A stretch of 64,000 bases of DNA from NCBI RefSeq assembly GCF_947507565.1, contig NC_089175.1:2655733-2719732 (forward strand), written 5' to 3'. The notes beneath the pieces are model-generated. The model was not told where the DNA came from and did no database searches. It saw only the letters and a program-made list of their open reading frames with translations. This document shows positions 58,765 through 64,000 of this stretch, piece after piece. The stretch is from Oscarella lobularis (taxonomy: Eukaryota; Porifera; Homoscleromorpha; Homosclerophorida; Oscarellidae). The position numbers and the translations under genes were made by a program. Numbering within the stretch: the first letter of the stretch is position 1; every line of letters starts with the position of its first letter.

Positions 58765-61700
58765 ATGAAGAAGGGCAAAAACGGTCAAGAAAAGAACATT
58801 CAAGTGGTCGTACGTTGTCGGTGAGTCGAATTCTAGCTATTTGGATGCGCGCACCGCTATTCGATCGAAATCCAGACCGTTGAACACGTCGGAAAAGAAA
58901 CAGCACTCGTCGAGCATCGTCTCATGCATTCCGGAGAAGCGCGAAGTGTGCGTCGCTCACGAAGTCCTCGAAAAAGAGACGCGCAAGACGTTTACGTTCG
59001 ATCGCGTGTTCGGACCCGAAGCCCTGCAAATCGACGTCTACAAGGGCGTGCTCTCGCCAATCCTCGACGAAGTCCTCATGGGCTACAACTGCACCGTATT
59101 CGCGTAAGGAAAAAAAGATCGTGCAGGGGCCCCATAAGGGGGAACGTAGATTTTATTTATTTTTGAAATAGGTATGGTCAGACTGGGACTGGTAAGACCT
59201 TCACTATGGAAGGAGAGAGGACGGCTGGGTGCGACTCCTGGGAAGAAGATCCTCTCGCCGGAATCATACCTCGATGTCTGAGTAATCTATTTGAACGTCT
59301 ACAGAAACAAGTTAGCGAAAAGACACTTCGAAAAATTCTTATTTTTAATTAATAATTTTTAATTAGGATATAGAGTTTAGCGTGAGAGTGTCTTTCTTGG
59401 AGCTGTACAACGAAGAGCTGTTTGATTTGCTCGCCGGAGGAGAGGGAACGACTCCCTTGCGAATTTTCGAAGATTCGACTCGAAAGGTGAGAATAACGTA
59501 TCCACGTCCTGGTGTCATGTAGTTTCTGTGTTTCTCCTTAGGGCTCTGTCGTCATTCAAGGCTTGGAGGAGCTGCCTGTCAATACAAAAGACGAAATCTA
59601 TAAGATTTTGCGTCGTGGAGCCGATAAACGTCAAACGGCTTCTACTTTGATCAATAATCATTCGAGGTGACAATAATTGATTTAATTAAGATATCTGCTT
59701 TTAAGTCAACGTTTTTTGTCTAGTCGTTCTCACTCCGTTTTCGGTGTGACTGTTCACATGAAGGAGAACTCTCTGGACGGCGAAGAATTGCTCAAAACAG
59801 GAAAATTGAATCTAGTCGATTTGGCCGGAAGTGAAAACATAGGACGATCTGGAGCCGTGGATAAAAGAGCAAGGGAAGCAGGTACAGAAAAAAAAGACAA
59901 GAAGAAAAAAGCACAAATTTTAATCCTACCCTTATAGGAAATATTAATCAGAGTCTGCTGACCCTCGGAAGAGTCATTACGTCGTTAGTCGATAGAGCTC
60001 CTCACATTCCTTACAGGTATTGTATGAATTAGCATGAACTCCAACCAATGGCCTAATCGATTTATTTCAGAGAGAGTAAACTCACGAGGCTTTTGCAAGA
60101 CTCCCTTGGCGGTCGAACGAAGACGTCGATTATTGCTACGGTATCGCCTGCATCATGCAACTTTGAGGTGAAGTACAATGACAACGTGGGGGCGGAGCAG
60201 AGGACCAATATTTTATATAGGAAACTCTCAGTACTTTGGACTACGCTCACAGAGCAAAGAATATCAAGAACAGGCCGGAAATCAATCAGAAATTGACAAA
60301 GAAGGCGCTGATAAAGGTAATAGGAACACGCAAGAGATCAGAATATAGTTTCAATTTGATTTGTTAGGAGTACACTGAAGAGATCGAACGTCTGAAGAGA
60401 GACTTGGTCGCTGCGAGAGACAAGACTGGAATATACTTGGACGTTGAAAATTACAAGTGAGCCAGACGGGATGCCAGAGTGTTGATCTGTGTCATTAGGT
60501 CCTATTTTTAACAGGGCAATGCAAGATAGTCTGAAAAGCAGAGAGGAGACTATTGGGGATCAGGAAGCGAAGATTAAAGCCCTCACAGAGGAAATGACCA
60601 AGGTACTTCAATCAAATGAACGTGTCTTTGAAATTTGAATTGATTTTCTTATTGTTTTTAGCTTTCTGATCTTTTTTCGGCAACCAGCGACGAGTTGGCT
60701 GACAAGCGAAGCAAGCTGGCCGAAACCGAGAAGACTCTCGAAGAGAAACGCGTGAAATTGAAAAAGACGAGAGGTCAACTCGAAGACACGACCGTTCATT
60801 TGGAAGAGCAGAAGTTTCTGCTGGATCGTCACGTCGAGAATCGAAAAAAATTGCACACCGAAGCCGAGAAGGTAAATAATAATAATAGCACCGTATACAG
60901 GGTATAAGAAGTCTTTTCTTAGCTGATGGAGACTGTTGGTGAGACTGAACATGATGTGGCAGGTCTTCACGCTAAATTGGACAGAACTGCCACCGTCGAA
61001 AAAACCAACACGGCGGCGACGTCTGACTTCAAAGGGGCAAGTCGAAGAAAATCAAATGAACGGACCGAGAATGATGTTCTCCTCCCCCTAGGATCTTGAC
61101 TTGAATGCGTCTACTCTGGGTGGAATGGTTGCCCAGCATTGTCAGGCTCAAGCTCAAGTGCTCACGAATCTTCAGTCGACGTTGGTGGGAGCTGCCAAGA
61201 ATAGCCAAACGGTGATTGCGGCTCTGGTGGAAACGATGCAGAACGTCGCAACTCAGAACAAGAAGGACATTGAGAAAGCGCTGCAAAATCAACAGGTTAG
61301 TGAGACATGATCCTACATAGGCCTAGGTAATAATATTATTAATGTGTGGCTACGCACAGGAGCTCGTTTCTGCTAACGACGAGTGGAATCAGGCGCTGAA
61401 AGAAAAGATAACCAATCATCAGGTATGTCCTACCCTGATATATCAATAATTAGGTTTGAATGATTACGTTTAGACGGTCTTGGTTTCTCGTCTGAAAGAT
61501 CTTACCACAAACACGGACGCTGCTATAGAAGCTCTCAAGACTCAGGCGTCCACCGGCATGAAGCAAGTTCAATTGGGTTTTGTTGCCGCGCAGAATATGG
61601 TAATTTCAGCTGGGTTGGTCTCTATTTGCAATCACGTGGCTTGTTCTTAGTTGACAGCTCAGGTTCAATTGAATCACGATCATGCCGAGAAACAGCTCGT

Positions 61701-63196
61701 TGTTTGCGAAGAAATAAAACGAGTCATGAGTGACCGTCTTACTCAGATGGTAAGAAAAAAATTGGTTTAGTATTTGTAGTCACGCTTCCTTTTGCAGGAA
61801 TCGGAATTGGCTGCGAGGAAATTGGAAGTGGCGGAATTCTGGCAGAAGCGTCAAGAGCACACCAGCGAGTTGAAGCAGAGTTTTATGCAAGAGATTGGGA
61901 AATTGTTCGACAGCGTCGACGCGTCTCAACTTGGTTTTCTACAGCCAGAAATCAAAAAGGTAAGCGTTGCACTGATAGGATGGCTGTTAGTCGAATGATA
62001 GGATTGCGTCTCAGAACGAAGATCGTTGGGAAAGTGACGTCAAAACGGAAAAAGAATTGCAGGAAACAGTGACAAGGTAATAATGCCAGAAAATATTTAA
62101 TTTACGTATTGCAATTTCTTTGGATAGCGCTGCTGACCAACTCGAAGAGTCCGAAAAGAAACGCTGTGACGAAGTGAAATCCCAGAGTGAAGAGGCTCAA
62201 ACGAAAATCAATGCTGATCTGGAAAACGTAAGAAAGATTTCGATACCTAGTGAATAATTGGATTATTTCATTGTGCAGTTGTTGACTTCGAACGCTGGTC
62301 TAAGTCAAAATTTGTCTGCTTTGGGTACAAGTACGACGGAAAGCTGCTCTTCCATGCAAACGGTAAAAGAAGAAACTTTTATAGAAAAAATTGTCTTATT
62401 TTTTTTCTTACCAAGACGACGGAATCAGATGCGACTGATCAACTTGGCGCGCTCGATTTTTATTCGTCTCAATTTCAGAAATTTGATTTAAATCAGAAAG
62501 CCACGATGACGGTAAGGAGAGATAAAGGCGAAATCATAAGGCCTCTTCATTTGTCTCTTACAAAGGATGCGGATCAAAACGTTTCTCTCGGCTTGGGCTC
62601 ATTGGTGTCGTCTGTCACGGACTTTGGTTCGTCTTCTCACGCGAAACTGTCCGCTTGGAAGGACCTCGCGGTTGATATGGCAACGCAGGGAGATCAATTT
62701 GAGACGTCTTGCGTCAAGGAAATTGGTCAATGGAAGGGCAGAGTGACCAGATTCGTTGACGTCGATTTGAAGACAGTTGTGCCAACGGGTAAACGAGTGT
62801 TTTATTCTGTATTTTTTGCTCTATTGTTTCTTAGGTGAAACTCCCCAACGTCGCGTTCTTCACTATCCTCACGAGTTGACGTCGATTTGCAGCAATTCCA
62901 AGCTATTGAAGTCGTTCAAAGTGAATCCAGACGCTCTGCCGCGTTTCGAAGATTCGGATGTGGAGGAAACAGAAGACAAGACTCCGAATACGTCATCTCA
63001 GTCTCAATCTCTTGAGATTTCCTTCGACGACAGAGTAGATCCATTTTGAGAGTGTCATCTGAGACTGTAGTTAGCTTGTCGTGTTTTTCAGGTGAGCAAG
63101 GAGAATGATGAGGAAACTCCTCCAGCGTCAAAGTCGACGGCTTCCGAGCCAATAAGCAAGGCTCCATTAGTTGGAATCACTAATCAAGTGTCCTAG
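58765..63196 (+). CDS. KIF11: Kinesin-5 (Eg5/KIF11) mitotic motor
   Basis: Plus-end-directed tetrameric motor that slides antiparallel spindle microtubules. Start 58765 ([19 protein letters not shown]), then [12 protein letters not shown]. Motor motifs: [14 protein letters not shown] (P-loop), [17 protein letters not shown] (switch I), [17 protein letters not shown] (switch II), [20 protein letters not shown], then [20 protein letters not shown] and the kinesin-5 neck [21 protein letters not shown] long coiled coil and a tail over about 15 small exons follow. The tail includes [20 protein letters not shown] and a last exon [20 protein letters not shown] ending at 63196. The GTAGAT donor after FDDR (63033-63038) can be skipped, giving an alternative end VDPF-stop at 63049. 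The canonical BimC box is not clear. Confidence 0.93.
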
Positions 63197-63883
63197 AAAC
63201 TGACGTGCAGCTAGATTAGTTTTATCTCTCTTTTTTTTTGCGCACAGAACATGTAGGTCGTAAATTGATTGTGAAAATATGTACTGCCGTAAACTGTCGT
63301 AACGTTGGCTAGCCATGTGGCGGCAAGTTTTCGCCCGTAAAATGAACCTACATTCGCCTGTCTTTCCAGGCTAATTCGTCTGCGTTTTTTTTAGCGTCGA
63401 TACCGACTACAGCCCAGGCTAGCCACTGCGCTTTACGTGGTGTTCGGTTCATCTAAAACTCTATTTCCACGCGATAAAGCATGCCCTCGCAGTCATTCTC
63501 TAGTTTCCCGGATAAACCTTTTCAAAGATTCGGTTTATCCGGGAGACTAGGAAAAGGAGAGCACTGCTGGGCACCCCCCCGGCTACCACGAGGCTACCAA
63601 TGAACGATCAGTCATTGCGAGGCTGCAGGGTTCGTTATCGCTTTCCGGCAAGTTGCCACAGTTATAGAAAAGGGCCTAATATGTTCATTTTTTTTGCATC
63701 GTGACGTAAACACCCACGCCTGAAAAGAAAAATCTTCGCCCCCAAATCTCTACTGTCAAATGCCACTTTTTCATGAACGTAGCCCCAATAGATTTTTTTG
63801 ATTGCTTGGGTTTCTGTATGGTTCTACCATAGAGAAGCCTCAGTTAGCGGACAACTTCTCTATGATTTCTTTATTTTGTTTAG
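63197..63883. other. KIF11 3' flank with a 19-bp hairpin
   Basis: No exon seen. 63500-63518 (CTAGTTTCCCGGATAAACC) pairs with 63532-63550 at 18 of 19 positions, a stable stem with a 13-nt loop, possibly a small repeat or RNA element. Confidence 0.5.
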
Positions 63884-64000
63884 GATCCTGCTGTCCGCTG
63901 GCACGGCTTTCTTTTGAACGCGGAAGACGCCGACTTGGTGCAACATCTCACAGTCTCCTCCGTGGCCGACTTCATAGAAGCCGCGGAAATCTTCAGCAGC
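63884..64000 (+). CDS. Partial exon of an unidentified gene (runs off the window)
   Basis: After an acceptor-like TTGTTTAG, 39 open codons read DPAVRWHGFLLNAEDADLVQ, then HLTVSSVADFIEAAEIFSS at the window end. Composition looks coding and amphipathic, but a second frame is also open and I cannot name the protein. Confidence 0.4.

Overview
This is a nuclear, gene-dense window from an early-branching animal. Most host introns are only about 45-60 nt, with GT/AG borders and a few unusual ones. Intergenic gaps are often 60-200 bp, and both strands are used freely. The gene set (APP-like protein, ETS1/2- and ERG-type ETS factors, RASSF, Na,K-ATPase, kinesin-5, Frizzled-like cysteine-rich domains) is metazoan. 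The tiny introns suggest a sponge, perhaps a homoscleromorph; that placement is an inference from style and not proven. All gene names come from reading spliced translations by eye.

Layout. 1-3432: the start of an unknown gene, then a four-exon APP-family gene (minus). 3917-6711: POLA2 (plus), converging on TOMM70 (6820-9345, minus). 9620-10100: a TATA-driven, strongly self-complementary RNA candidate resembling RNase P/MRP RNA. 10559-11720: TMEM33 (plus), converging on a TBRG1-like FYRN/FYRC gene (11823-14000, minus). 14348-22278: two ETS genes in tandem on the minus strand, an ETS1/2-type and an ERG/FLI-type; the same pairing occurs in vertebrates (ETS1-FLI1, ETS2-ERG). 23076-29237: a packed minus-strand run of a smoothelin-domain/CH protein, TUSC2, an EBP-type sterol isomerase and WDR43.

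29238-41280 is the most unusual part: a tandem array with a period near 2 kb. Each unit carries a copy of the WDR43 5' exon and divergent promoter plus a gene for a signal-peptide protein with two Frizzled-like CRDs. Every unit also has a downstream two-exon module for a stalk, a transmembrane helix and a short basic tail. Units A, B, E and F look intact. C is broken by a 105-nt near-perfect palindrome, D is a pseudogene, and D' is a recombinant fragment.

41394-43719: a RASSF (C1-RA-SARAH) gene (minus). 43810-48607: Na,K-ATPase alpha (plus). 49505-51022: an intronless class A GPCR and ANAPC11. 51300-58640: a segmental duplication of an unrecognised coiled-coil gene and glycerate kinase. Its first copy is degraded and carries an inserted secreted-protein gene between short minisatellites. 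In the second copy the coiled-coil gene sits between ~95-bp inverted repeats, and GLYCTK is complete. 58765-63196: kinesin-5 (KIF11), sharing a ~125-bp divergent promoter with GLYCTK. The window ends inside a further plus-strand exon.
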